64,000 bases of DNA, taken from positions 117,622,847 through 117,686,846 of the forward strand of contig NC_081406.1 in the NCBI RefSeq assembly GCF_030272615.1. Direction: 5' to 3'. A program made the translations under genes and the position numbers. Numbering within the stretch: the first letter of the stretch is position 1; every line of letters starts with the position of its first letter. This DNA is from Cryptomeria japonica (taxonomy: Eukaryota > Streptophyta > Pinopsida > Cupressales > Cupressaceae). The notes beneath the pieces are model-generated. The model did no database searches and was not told the origin of the DNA. It saw nothing but the letters and a program-made list of their open reading frames with translations. Positions 22,731 through 34,413 of the stretch are shown here, piece after piece.

Positions 22731-24572
22731 AATTATAGAAAAGATCCCGATGTGTGCTTAAAGAGTATGATTAAATTATACAAATTATGAAATGTTATTA
22801 TTTTTCTTTTCTAGTCATAAAAAATATGGATGATTATAAACTTCTAAGCCATATGCATCTAAAGTAGACGTCTTTGCTCTATGCAAATGCCAAAATGATT
22901 TTAAGCATAACTAAGGCACTACTAATGCCAAATTCATAAATCTATGTAAAGATAGCCATGTCAAGACATGTCCAAATTCCTACTTTATTGATGTCTCACA
23001 AGTTCAAACATGAAAAAAGAATCACTTGATACATGGTTTTCAAATGGTTTTTCTATAGCCTAGACTTGTTCAAATTGATTACTAATGTAGTTTACTTGTG
23101 TTTACTTTTTGTGTGCATCCATTGGGATGATATCAATAGCGGCGATAAATCTAGTTTAAAAACATTCCTACCTATTCACACCGTGGCAAGGAACAATATA
23201 GCAACTTGGAAAAACACCAAAGCACAAATAACACAAGGTGAAGGACATGGTTGAGAAGTTAGAGTAGTTAATCACTTAAAAAGAAACACAAATATTAAAA
23301 TAAGATACTTGCAAGACTTTCAATATAGAGAAAAAACAACATATTAGCCGAAGGGGTCCAATTATTGCTCATGTTCCAATAACTACTCACTCATTACTCA
23401 ACCAAATGCCCAATTACTAACTTTAAAGACACAAAAGAAATGGCAATTAAAAGCCCATTATGATATTTCACATATACCAGTAATCACTAACTTGTACTTG
23501 CACCATAGCACATGATTAGTAGGGCATTTGTGCATAAGTATTGGTAAAAACAATTATTAGAGGAAAGTGTATTGGTTCTTAAAAGAATATATATTGGATT
23601 AGTTGTGCAAATTTTTGAGGTGGTTGTAGTGCATGTGGTTATTGGAGTAGGTATCAAGCAAAAACTTTAAATGACAATTTTTTGACCTTTATACACATAA
23701 TGAGTCATCCAACATTCTTTGTTACTATGCAAAAGCCAAAACAATAACTATAAGCAGTTAAGTCACATATAAAAATAACCAAAATAATCATTCAAATCTG
23801 ATAAACCATATGTAAATGTGTGAAATTAGCTATAACAATTACTGATATCCTTCCCAAAATATCTTTTAACCAGAAAAAAATTCCAGAGATACGAAATGTT
23901 TGCCCCAAAGAAACGGGATCCTGCTTACCACAGGTGCTGTAAATAAAAGAAATACCAATAAGAATTACTCATGATTCAAACTACGCTTCAAGCATCATAA
24001 CTTCAACACGGTATTTATGTATACTTAGAAGGGTGATCAAGGACGGTGACAGGGAAAGTGTGACTATCAAGAGCAGCACATGCATTGGTGCAAAAATCTT
24101 ATTGAAGGACAAAAGAAATCTGAAAACATAAGTGCAATTTATATTGTCTACATACAATATATGTGAGCCTGAGTCCAATCAAAACATAAATGAAGGTAAT
24201 ATAGGATTTTTTTGGACCGATGTTACTCATTAAAATCAATATACAAGGCAATCGAGGATATATTTTTGAGCGATATTAGACGTGATATCACTTTCAATAT
24301 GCAAAGCAATCAAGGATATTTTTAAGACGGAGATTAGACGCGAGACAACTTTCCGGTGACTTCAATATGATTGTCTGACGGACTAAAATTGTTTTTATAC
24401 GTGAGACAAGTTTGATGGTGCATTGCGGACTGACAAATCTACTTAAAAGAAAGCCTAACCTAATTATACGCCGTGAGATAATTTTGAATGCTTGAGCAGT
24501 AATTAGCTATCAAATCATTTGAATATTGACTGTAAATCAACTCACGGGTGAATTATCCAAACGTAGTATCTA
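22731..24572. other. No gene recognised; includes region 3' of the receptor kinase
   Basis: Mostly AT-rich intergenic sequence with no recognisable domain. The last 130 bases (about 24440-24572) lie just downstream of the kinase stop on the minus strand and are homologous to 34860-34986 downstream of the kinase pseudogene, so they belong to the duplicated gene unit (probable 3' UTR and flank). Confidence 0.5.
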
Positions 24573-25717
24573 CTATGCCGTTTCGATTTCAATGGTGGAC
24601 GATTCTTCACTGGCCGAGAATGGTGCCGATGGCGGCCGTGCGCTGAACGGAGTCGGAGGATTTGGGATGTCGTCAGCATCTCCTTCCAACATTTGAAGCA
24701 CCCTCATCATTGAAGGTCTGTCCGTCGAATTGTACTGAATACACCACAGACCCACTTTTGCCAGACTCCTTGCCTTCGCCTCATCTGCTCCACTTATCTC
24801 TCTCTCTCTCAACCTTGTCCTCAGCTCCCCATTCTCTATCAATTTGAACGCCCACTCTGGAAAATAGAATTGGCTTGAGCGGCTCACATGTACTTCAATA
24901 TTCTTTCTTCCTCCCACCATCTCCAATAACATCATGCCAAAACTGTAAACATCTGATTTGTCTGTTACAGGCCCCAAATTTCTTGACCACACCTCTGGCG
25001 CAACATATCCTGGTGTACCTCTCGCTGCCGTCATTGAAACATGGTCGTCTCTCCTTCCACACAGTTTGGCCAGGCCAAAATCACCTACTTTGGCTATAAA
25101 CTCCTTGTCCAATAATATATTGTGTGGTTTTATGTCGAAGTGAATGATGCGGTTGTGACAGCCATTGTGAAGATATGCAATTCCTCGAGCCGCCCCCAAA
25201 GCAATTGAATACAACTGATTCCAATTCAGAACTTGATCTTTTTCTTTTCCTGCAAATATAAATTTGTCAAGAGATCCATTTGCCATGTACTTGTACACGA
25301 GTGCACTAGTAACTCCTTCAAAGCAATACCCCAGCAAACGAACCAAATGAAAGTGGTGAATCCTTCCAATAGTCGCCACTTCGGTCATGAACTGAGTCTC
25401 GCTTTGCCGTGAGTGATCAAGCATTTTAACTGCCACAAGAGTACCGCTCGGAAGCTTTCCTTTATAAACCACGCCAAACCCTCCTTCACCCAACTTATGT
25501 GCAAAGTTATTGGTGATCTTCTTGAGGCTGGAATACGAATATCTGGTTTGCATTTCGTCAACATAACTGTTTAGAAATGTCTCTACCTTGGAAATAGACC
25601 GGAGGTTATCACGCTTCCTTCCAGGCACTTCATGGTTGAAGAAGAACATCTTCTTTCGATAAGCAATTTCCAGCAATAGCGCAATTATTAACGATGCGCT
25701 GCCGATGATCCCTGACA
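24573..25717 (-). other. Receptor kinase exon 3 (TM helix and kinase domain)
   Basis: The acceptor AATCAG| has AG at 25719-25718. The first two bases complete an ATG codon with the last base of exon 2. The exon encodes SGIIGSASLIIALLLEIAYR (TM), then the full kinase and a serine/proline-rich tail, ending TAG at 24575-24573. Confidence 0.9.
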
Positions 25718-26964
25718 CTGATTATAAGGTGAATACTGTCAACTGTAACGAAGCATAATAAAAGACGACGTAACGAAGACAAAACAGAATGATAGGCTGA
25801 ATATATTTAGCCTACAAGGACGAATTCCTCAAAAATATTTGTTACTGGTGTAAAACTCGTATATAACACAGAGGTAGAGATACTTACTTATAGCAATAGC
25901 AGTCTTATTAGGAGTGTTAAACCAGCCTGAATGAACTGTATTATAAAAAATGCCATAGGCGTTTATTAGTAGAATGTTCAGAAAGTATAAAACATTTTTT
26001 CCTATTCTTTTTAGACAAAATATTCAAGCGATTTTCGCTCATCTGTCAATTACACATTCCGCAAGCAACTGTTTCTACATCTAATTTCAAAAAAATAATA
26101 ACACAATATTAAATTTAACAAAGCCAATTTAGAGATTTAACTTTTATTCTGTTCATCTTACAAAGATCAGCCTTTCACGATATGTATATTAAATTGGGGG
26201 AAACAGGAAACAATAATTTTACCTGCGGGGCATCTGTCAGGATATGGCTTGTGCCGCCTGTGCCGCCTGCACCTGCAATGAAACTGCATCGAGCTGCTAT
26301 AATAACCACAACGCCCACCACTTGACTGGCAAACTTCGCAACTTTTGCTGACATTCCATGTAATTGGGAAACCTCCATATATGATTTGTTGGTCGTCTAC
26401 CGGTCCTCCTGAGTTATTGACTGGTAAAACAGCTTGTGCCTTACATGCTTCAGGCACACTAACGGCTGCTGTCAAATTGTAGTGCCAAACAGTGTTACAT
26501 TGTAAACTAGCCGTTTGATTGGGCAAGTCTACCCATTGTGGATCGCACTGGTCCCAAAGGGTTATGTCTATATGTGTATGGGCAATATGAAATTGAGAGC
26601 TAGACCTTAATTCCGTGTAGTTATTGGAAGATGGATCGCAATTATCTCTTAGCTCCTTGTCGATTATTGTCATGGTATGGTCGAGACTAAAGTAATTAAG
26701 GAATTTGGGTTGCAGTATGTAGTATTCTTTGCCACTGATATTAAATACAGGCTTTGGCAATATATGACCATAATCACACTCGACCTGAAGGCTTAAGTCC
26801 CCTCGGCCTCTATTCTTTAATCCGAAAGGGTAATCAAAAACATGTTCACCACAGAAGAAGAAGATTGGACGAGCTACAGAGAGATGAGCGATGGATGGCG
26901 TGAATAATAGGAGAAGACATACAGTGAAAGAAGGGGAAAATAGTGGAGGTTGATGCAGAGTCAT
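24573..26964 (-). CDS. LRK10-like (GUB_WAK) receptor-like protein kinase, three exons
   Basis: Probable plasma-membrane receptor kinase. Spliced CDS: exon 1 26964-26223, exon 2 25935-25888, exon 3 25717-24573; 1935 nt, 644 residues, with both introns GT-AG and phases consistent. The ATG at 26964 is chosen because the longer frame starts with TTG. Residues 1-34 form a signal peptide (FTVCLLLLFTPSIAHLSVA). The ectodomain has CGEHVFDYPFG (residue 38 on), a C-terminal cysteine cluster (CEVCQSSGGRCGY) and six N-glycosylation sequons. The TM segment is about 258-282. Kinase: GEGGFG 340-345, VAVK Lys361, catalytic loop HFD with Asp458, DFG 476-478, GTPGYVAPE to 505. HFD instead of HRD makes it a non-RD kinase, as is usual in this family, whose members often act in cell-wall or immune signalling. 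No break is seen. Confidence 0.93.
25888..25935 (-). other. Receptor kinase exon 2 (48-base micro-exon before the TM)
   Basis: The acceptor is ATACAG| (AG at 25937-25936) and the donor is CTATAA|GTAAGTAT (GT at 25887-25886). Translation in the required phase gives VHSGWFNTPNKTAIAI, the juxtamembrane segment that leads into the TM helix. A short exon of this kind before the kinase exon is usual for LRK10-like genes. It starts and ends in the phases demanded by exons 1 and 3, which supports it strongly. Confidence 0.82.
26223..26964 (-). other. Receptor kinase exon 1 (signal peptide and ectodomain)
   Basis: It encodes residues 1-247 plus the first base of codon 248. The donor is CCCCGCAG|GTAAAATTA (GT at plus 26222-26221). 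Reading through the donor adds only an unrelated short tail ending at about 26167. Confidence 0.88.
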
Positions 26965-27419
26965 GGCTGCGTTTTCCAAACTAGTTTGGAGAAGGAAGGA
27001 TTAGTTTAGGTTGGGGAAAGTATGAGATATTTTGAAATGTATTTATCAAAAACAGTAAAATTTGAAAAGTATTTGGAAACATGAGGATGATGTGTTTGTT
27101 GGTTGTTTAGATGGTGAACATGCATACATCATTGAAGACATACCATTCACCTTGACAACATGTCATCATTGAAGATATTTTATAGATATATTTGATATGT
27201 TTTCTATCACGTTCATATTTGATAATAATTTTATAATATATCTACATTAAAATGAATAAATAATTATTTTACTTTTATGATTAAAATTTATTTTTAATTA
27301 ATGTACTATTTGATATCTACAAATAAATTTCATAATCATAATTCTAATATTAATCTTATCATATCATATACAATGTAAATTTTATGAAAATGAGTTATTT
27401 TTCTTTATAAACATATCTT
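26965..27419. other. 5' flank of the receptor kinase
   Basis: This is AT-rich sequence upstream of the start codon, with no other gene. A pyrimidine-rich stretch precedes the ATG on the minus strand, compatible with a 5' UTR. No unambiguous TATA box was picked out. Confidence 0.4.
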
Positions 27420-29110
27420 TATTATGATAAATGTTTAATAAATTATTTATGATTATGAAAAATCAATTCTTTGTAATTCATTTATTTATAATAATAAATT
27501 ATCAGATAATTTTACACTATAATAAAAATATTCATATATATTAAATATTTTTTGATCTAATATTTATTAAGTATTTTTACATGTATTTAATGTCGGAATT
27601 TTTTAAGATATCAAGAATAAGTTGAGTGTTAATTTTAAGAGCTCATTAAGAACCCTTTGAATTACAATAAATCTCTAATAATCAAAATATAATTTTCAAG
27701 ACCATTTAACTATGTCATAAAAAACAATCACTAATCAATTTACATTGAACTTTTCTGAAATTCAATAATTTTCTATGACAACCATTGTCACCATTATAAA
27801 CATCCATCGCTATTATTAACTCTATCTCAAACCTAAGGTGAAAAAATCTTGTAAACTTTAATCATTATATAGTGTGTCACACATCACTCTTATAATATTA
27901 GATATAGGATATCACGAGGCTCAACAATCACATGAACACTTCGAAAATTCAATGCCTCTACCAAAAAAAAAAAGGATTTGCTTTAGGGGAAGAGCACTAG
28001 TAGTCATTATAGACAACTTTGTGCACCCTAAGCTCGTAAGCAATACATTAGATTTTGATGATTTTATTTTTATAGTTTTTGTATGCAACTTGACTACTTA
28101 TAGCTATTGTTTTGGCTTCTCTGTATTAAACACTATACCATATTAATACATAAAATATCAGAAAACAATCATTTCAAAATATCATTGAAAACATATTTCC
28201 TATTACTCCATTATTTGTTCACTTTGACAATAATATATAAAATAAAAAAAAATAATATCTCTGAGGTCGTTATCCGTTCCAATAATATCTGATGGGTATG
28301 AGAAATAAATGTTATATAGTTGTCACATAAAGAAGATGGTGGAGAATCTCATCTATTTGCCGGAGCAAATACGTCCAAAAATGAAGTCAAGTCAAGCTGC
28401 AAGACTTCGTGCCGTGGTCATTGCCGCGACGACATAGCTTCATTGAATCAGTCATCGTGATTTTGGAGATTTGTGACGTAACTACCACAGGTCCCGCACT
28501 GGTGAAAGTTCCCCTGTTACAGCTTTCACACGGCAATGGACAACAACTATCCACTTTTATGGAAGGAAAATAATTACAACGAGCAGGACCCTGTGCTCTA
28601 GAATAGAGAGAAGCTTCCTGCATTAGGAATTACTCTGAAAGGTCTGGCAGGGCCGGCTAAAATTTTAGACATTGGACGAGGAAAGAATCCTTTACATAAA
28701 CAAGAGTAAATTGTATGATGACGAGGGGTGGAATGTAACATGTCAAATAAATAAAATGTAATGGTTATTTTTCATATAAAACAATTCAATTTTAAAAACA
28801 TAAATTTGTATAATAGAATTGTTTTTCATCAATTTTTTTTTGCTGTAAACAGTATTGAAAAGGTAGATTAAGATGATCCAACCAGTACGAATTGTGTGAA
28901 AGTCTATGTTGATTTAAAGATTTTGTGTTTTCAATCAAGTGTTGTTTTGTATGCAGACTCCAAGTAAAATAATTTAACTCGAACATGGATCATCCTCTTC
29001 TCTAACAAAATAAAATTTATGTTTATAATGTATATAGTAAATAAAATAGTTTTAAAGTAATATAATTTTTTTTTAAATCAAATAGCTTTAAATTTATATT
29101 TCATATTTTT
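27420..29110. repeat. Upstream segment duplicated at 55830-56740
   Basis: Several blocks recur in the same order at 55830-56740: TATTTATGATTATGA near 27446 and 55910; ATATCAAGAATAAGTTGAGT near 27606 versus 56063; ATGAAGTCAAGTCAAGCT near 28381 versus 56158; GCAATGGACAA near 28534 and 56293; GGAAGCTTCCTG-like wording near 28611 and 56373; and GTATATAGTAAATAAAATAG near 29030 and 56645. The shared blocks are separated by insertions or decay in one or the other copy. No protein-coding content is convincing; the minus-strand frame 28387-28623 is cysteine-containing but unrecognised. Confidence 0.7.
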
Positions 29111-29837
29111 TAAATAGATTTATTTAAGATACATATATTAATTAAATATGATTTTGTGAAATTTGGGTAAAAAATTAAATTCTAAATTTAATTAATATAA
29201 CTATTGATATTAAAATTTTAATATGATTATTAATTTTTTGTTTGTGTGATATTAAATTTTAATTTTAAAAAAAATCAAATTATTAGTTCGCAATATACAA
29301 TTGAATGATAAAAAAAAGAGAATTAATTTTTAATCTTTAGGAATAATGTTGAAGAATTTAATATGATGTCAAACTAAAATTTGTTTGTCTTCAAATGGAA
29401 AAAGACTTTGTTTATGTGATAAATGTTTTGATATTATCATATTCTTTAATTTCTAGATAGGACAATCTCATCAATATAGATCAGTTTGCATAGCACAAAT
29501 TTTTCATGCAACTTGGATATGATCTAGCAAATTGCTAATTTTTTTCCTTAAATAACTCTCAACTTTATATTTTGTTGACTATTAAATGTTGGCAATATTT
29601 AAAAATGAATTGGGGAGATTGCTAGATCACAAAACTCATGTTCTAAGTATTTCTAAGAAAAAAGGTTAAGATTCACAAGGTCTGTATTACTACTCAAGAA
29701 AAAATAATATAGTATCATTTATCTTTGTTCTAAATGTGATCAAGTTATGGCTTAAAAAGTTATGTTGAGTGAAAAGGGTATAATAAAGAAATAATTTAGC
29801 ATACAAAAGAACTGTCCCTAGAGTCAAAGCTAGTTTG
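29111..29837. other. No gene recognised
   Basis: AT-rich intergenic sequence with homopolymer tracts and no domain on either strand. Confidence 0.5.
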
Positions 29838-30415
29838 ACCAAAAAACAAAGACCAATCAATCCTAAGATTGAACCTTTGATGAAACATGAACTCAAAAAC
29901 TTAATTCAATCAAAAATCACATTTCCAACAAATATTTAACATGGGTGTCAAATCTAATGCCAAGAAGAATAATAGAGAGAGACGATTGTGTACCGATTCA
30001 ATAGATCTAAATAAAGCTTTTATAAAGCATCACTACTCACTTCCTTCAATGGAAAAAATAGTACAAATAATGGTTGGATCATAAATATAATCCTTGCTAG
30101 ATGGACTCTTCAATTATAATCAATTTTAGGGGAAGGAAGAAGACTCTTACAAGATAGCCTTTTCCACTAAATGAGGGACATTCGGTTATGTAAAAAATGT
30201 CATTCAGATTCTTAAATGTAAGAGCTATTTTCCAACATGCCATAGATATGGTATTAGAGACTTGATAAATAAATTAATTTTTATTTATCTTGATAATCTA
30301 GATGAACATCATTATCCAAATAAAAATAATTTTTTTAAAACATTTGAAGGAGGTATTCAAAACATGCCAAGAATTTGGGATTTATTTAGATCCCATTAAA
30401 TGCCAAGAATTTGAC
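29838..30415 (+). pseudogene. Ty3/gypsy reverse transcriptase fragment
   Basis: Scattered across frames are QRPINPKIEPLMKHELKNLI (family '..NPKY..LVK.EL.KLL'), AKKNNRERRLCTDSIDLNKA ('VPKKNG..R.CVDFRDLNKA'), HHYSLPSMEKIVQIMVGS, then YNQF, YKIAF, TFGYVKM-type segments, and DLINKLIFIYLDNLDEHHY ending FEGGIQ. The catalytic box is YLDN rather than YLDD. Stops and frameshifts are frequent, so this is an old RT relic. It is cut off at about 30415, where LINE-derived sequence begins. Confidence 0.8.
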
Positions 30416-30424
30416 AAGATGAGA

Positions 30425-30649
30425 GGCTGAATCGGGCAAGGAAATGCCCCTAACACATCCTACAGAGATCACAAAAGCAAGAAGCTCACCAAAACCCTCA
30501 AAACCTAAAACATAAAAGTGTCCAAAGGGCGATCTTGGAGAATGGACTTAAACAAGCCAACAGCCAAAGACTATTGCCCATTGATAGTAATGTAAGTAGA
30601 ACAGTCTCCAAAAAGCATTTGCACAGATTGAATGAAACCAGGAAAAAGT
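30425..30649 (-). pseudogene. LINE (L1-type) reverse transcriptase, downstream part
   Basis: On the minus strand PGFIQSVQMLFGDCSTYITI then NGQ is followed by degraded sequence ending near GAFPCPIQPL. This is the LINE RT stretch that normally follows 'KAYDRV.W.FL...L..LGF' (FI.WI..L......V.ING). It continues the LINE fragment at 32304-32890, from which it is separated by an LTR insertion: codons run KSFGF|FPGFIQ across the junction once the LTR is removed. Several stops are present. Confidence 0.75.
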
Positions 30650-32303
30650 TGTTGGCATTTTGGCATTAAGTTGTCATTGATCTCAACCAGTTTGGCAAGG
30701 TCACCGACAAGTAAGAAGGGGTGACCGTTATGATGGCTATTCACATGAGAGTGAGAAGACAGAAGGAAGGCTACCGGTAAGGAAGGATTACCCGTAAGGC
30801 ATAAACCGGGATGAAGGTTGTGTGTGTGTTAGCATGTTGATTAACAACCGGTAAAGCAATAAAATGATCTAGAGGTTCGCTACCTATTTATGATGAAGAG
30901 GCAGAATGTTAAAGTAATCACAATCCACCAGAGGTAAAGGTGTGCTACCGGTATAGTGTGCACTGCCGGTTAGTAGTAGGAGAAGGTCTCACCGATAAAG
31001 GGATGTACCGGTATGAGTTAGCTAAGTGATCAAGTATGAATCCAGTGTGTGTTGGTGAGCCAAATGATTGACCATTGTGATTCCATGTGGAGCTGAGGTG
31101 GAAAACATGCTAAGGTTGATGAAGCCTCCATCGACGGGGTTGTTGAAACAGCTAGACAACATTAATGAAACAACCACAAATCATGGGATTGTAACTGATT
31201 GATGCGGATCAAGGAGGAAAGAAGAATAGAGGAAGATCAGGGAACAGTTGGCACTAGCATCAATGAAAAATAATTTTGATTGGAAGCAGATCTTGAAAAG
31301 AAAATAGCTAAGTGTTTTATGAGTCGATAGATTTCAAGGTAGGAAATTTTGCACGTGATTGCTATCTTTAGCAAGTATGCATTGGACAATGGAAAATGTG
31401 TACAAATGCATCCTTGGAGTACAGGTGATTAATCCAAGACAGATTGGATCAAATCTCATGCAATATATGTCGGGAAAAAGAAACCCTAGCCGTTCACTTT
31501 TTTAATGCACTCTTGGCGGGAAACCAAGGTGATAAATATATGAGTTCGAGAAAGAGCAAGTTGATGCTGCAGAAAATAAAAGGAGAAAAGAGAGAGGAGG
31601 TACTATGAAGAATTATCTTTGCCTTATAATTTATTCTAAGAAAGTTGTAGAGTGAGTGAGCAAGCAAACCAGTGAGAGGGTTTTACCAGTAGTGATTGAG
31701 TATCGATACAACTATAGTCCAACCGTCAAGAAAACTGGCGAGGTGTAGCAGAGCAAGACAATATCCAAGTGTAAAATACTATGTTGTGAGACTGTGAGGT
31801 AGAGAAAGATAATAGAGGCCAAGAATTAGAGAAAGAAATCTCACAACCGATAGTGTGAGATTCAATGGAAGAGAAGACTGTCAACCGACTGTAAGATATT
31901 TGATCAAGAGTTGCAGAATTCATTTGCAACAAGAAGCCTTAATTGTAACTAAATTGTATTTTCAATATACATCACCAAGTTGGAGCTTGGTGTAGGGGTT
32001 GGTGCTCCTTGGGTTGGTGCCCTAAATCTTTGTAATCCAATGTTTTACTTGTGAGGCTGGATTCCAACAATAGTCTCCAATAGCTTTTCTCACTGAGGTT
32101 TTTCCCATATTGGGTTTTCCTTGTACATCCGGTGTTGTGAGTTGTATTTGTATGATTGATCTCTTTGGCTTTCCTTCCTTCTTTATTGGTTTGATTGTTT
32201 AAATGCTTAAGTCGGTAATAGGCATTCTGAAGTAGTTTTTAAAGGTTGGGAAGTTTAGCAACCACGGATTCACACCCCTCTCACTGGTGGTCTGTGTTCA
32301 ACA
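30650..32303 (+). mobile_element. Solo copia LTR (1.65 kb) inserted in the LINE
   Basis: It starts TGTTGGCATTTTGG and ends GTGGTCTGTGTTCAACA. The 3' end carries TTTTTCCCATATTGGGTTTT and a CACCCCTCTCACTGGTGG block typical of SIRE/Maximus-like copia LTRs. There is no internal region, and the LINE resumes on the far side, so it is a solo LTR. The flanking 5-mers (AAAGT left, AAAAC right) agree only in part, so the target duplication has decayed or the border is off by a base or two. Confidence 0.8.
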
Positions 32304-32890
32304 AAAACCCGAATGATTTGAGCATTGCAAGAATAAAGGGTCATTCAATGTGATCATAAGCCTTACCAAAATGATTCGTTTTAAATGGCATTTTGTTTAG
32401 AGCGGCGAGCCCATTCCATGGCTTCCCAAACAACAATGATTTTATTTAGGATAAACTTGGATTTAATGAAAAAACAATTCTCAGGACGAATAATCTGTGG
32501 GAAGAGATGGTGAATCTCAAGAGCCAGAGCCTTGGCAATAATTTTGTAAGAAGCATTGAGAAAAGTAATGGGGTGCCAGTTGCAAGTATCTTCTAGATGT
32601 TCTACCTTAAAGCTATGAATTTTATGTTTCCCTTGTTGATAAGCTAGCAAGAGATCTTGAATGAAAAAATTCCACGTAAAATTTGTGAAGGTCAGATCCA
32701 ACATAGTGCCATAAGGGCTTATAAAATTCGCAAGGGAATCCATCACAACTAGGCAGTTTATCATCTAACATGGAAAACATGTTGGACACCAAAACATCAA
32801 TGCCAAAATCAAATGTTGGTTTGAAGTTGGTCGTGGTCATAAGAAAGGTAAAATGTACCATAATTATTGTTGTATGATGTAAGACCAATG
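32304..32890 (-). pseudogene. LINE (L1-type) reverse transcriptase, upstream part
   Basis: The minus-strand frames read PSCDGFPCEFYKPLWHYVGS ('GPDG.P.EF.K..W..VG.DL'), then HPITFLNASYKIIAKALALE ('RPISL.NV.YKIISK.LA.RL'), PENCFFIKSKFILNKIIVVW ('PEQ.GFV.GR.I.DNI....E'), and KTNHFGKAYDHIE next to the LTR insertion. This is the finger-palm part of a plant L1-type RT. It has stops and at least one frameshift (near 32640). Upstream endonuclease sequence is not recognisable. Confidence 0.85.
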
Positions 32891-32974
32891 CAAATAATCA
32901 GTATGCAGAGAAAAAACAAGAAACCCCAACAGAGTAAAATGACATCTATCATTTCAACCAAACAAATAATACTA

Positions 32975-33179
32975 TGTTAGGAATAAAGAATAAACTAAAC
33001 CATGTTCCTTAGTTGACTAGGCCACATATCTTATTTGTGTTGCAAGATTCACTATTATAGAATTTAATTTAGGAAATTGGTGAATCAATTGTGGAAGTTG
33101 TTAATCTACAACACCAATTATAAATGTTAACTTTTGCAGTTTAATGTCAGTCACTTTTTTAATTATTTATTTTTTATCA
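32975..33179 (+). repeat. 5' LTR of the TRIM-like element
   Basis: 205 bases, TGTTAGGAATAA...TTTTTTATCA, with the primer site immediately after. Confidence 0.85.
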
Positions 33180-33191
33180 TGGTATCAAAGC
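33180..33191 (+). promoter_or_regulatory. Primer binding site of the TRIM-like element
   Basis: TGGTATCAAAGC directly abuts the 5' LTR and fits initiator tRNA-Met. Confidence 0.8.
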
Positions 33192-34413
33192 AGGTTTGGG
33201 CATATCTCGCTCACAAGAGAGCCTAGGATCATGAGAATGTGGTCTTATGTGTGAGTGTTGGATTAGGTTTTTGTTTATTTAATAGGAGATTACTAGTGAT
33301 GAAAAGAGCTTGTGAAAGATTTCAGAGAGTCCCTAAGCGCAACCATTAAGTTTGAAGACACTAAAAGGGCAAAAAATATCTTTCCAGTCCATGAAGAAGA
33401 ATAGTAGATTAGTATGTTTGTGAAGTTGTTGCAAAGGTAATTTTGTTGGCAAATGTGAAGATTAATGTTCTACCTATAATCTATAGTAGCAAAATCCACA
33501 CATGGAACCCTCACTATTCTAGCATAAGGTTACTAATTCAAGTTCAATTTGTTGATTTCCACCAAAAGGTAGTGATTTTTTTCCCTTCCATCTCTCCAAG
33601 TTTGGTGTCATGCAACCTAGGCATTTAGAAGAGTTGGTGCTAAATTTTTCCTTAGTGCTATTTTTTGTGATGGAGTTGTCCTCTGTTACAACTAGTTCGT
33701 TGAATCACTCATTGCATTTTTGGGGGGTGCACTGAGTTGTCGATCTGTTAATTGTGTTTAATTTATGCATTGTGAATTTCATGTTTTTCTTTCGAGTATT
33801 AAGGATTTATGTATGAAAGCAATGTGTTTTTAGTTGAGTATTTGTTGTGTGGACTATATCATTGTATGTGCTATGAATACTCCATTATTTCAGAGAGGTT
33901 GATAGTAATTTGTAATCTTACCATTGATGATTGCATCAAAAGTTTCTTGAAGAACCTATATGAGCAATTTAATAACTGCATTATAAATGTCACCAAAATA
34001 TAAGTGACTTATTGGAAGTTCCAAGGATGAGAATAGGAAACTGTAAAGAATGTTGAGTGAAGCAATACGTAAGCAATGGTAATGAGCCATGCCATCGATC
34101 TGTGCAAGAGGTGATTGAAGGTGAGGTGTTATGAGATGACCTTGCCCATATTTAAAAATATGGTTTACATATAGCAGATTTCTATGAATGAGGTAGACAA
34201 TGTTATAAGAAATGCAACATAGAATGAGACACTTCCAGTTAATTATTAGTAGTCAACAAAGAAATGGTTGTCAAGTTAAAGCCCAATTTTGTTTAACATT
34301 GGTATAGATCCTTCAATAGTGTGCAATGACTGTTAGCAAGTACAATTATGTAGATGAAAGTGATATATTGTAATCTTAATGAAATTTAGTGTAGTTTATT
34401 CATTAATGGAGAA

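Noticed and set aside
26167-26222. Receptor ectodomain as an independent 270-residue protein
   Set aside because: The last residues come from reading through a GT donor; splicing to the micro-exon and kinase exon gives consistent phases.
26965-26979. Longer receptor-kinase start at 26979
   Set aside because: That codon is TTG; the first ATG in frame is at 26964 and leads directly into the signal peptide.
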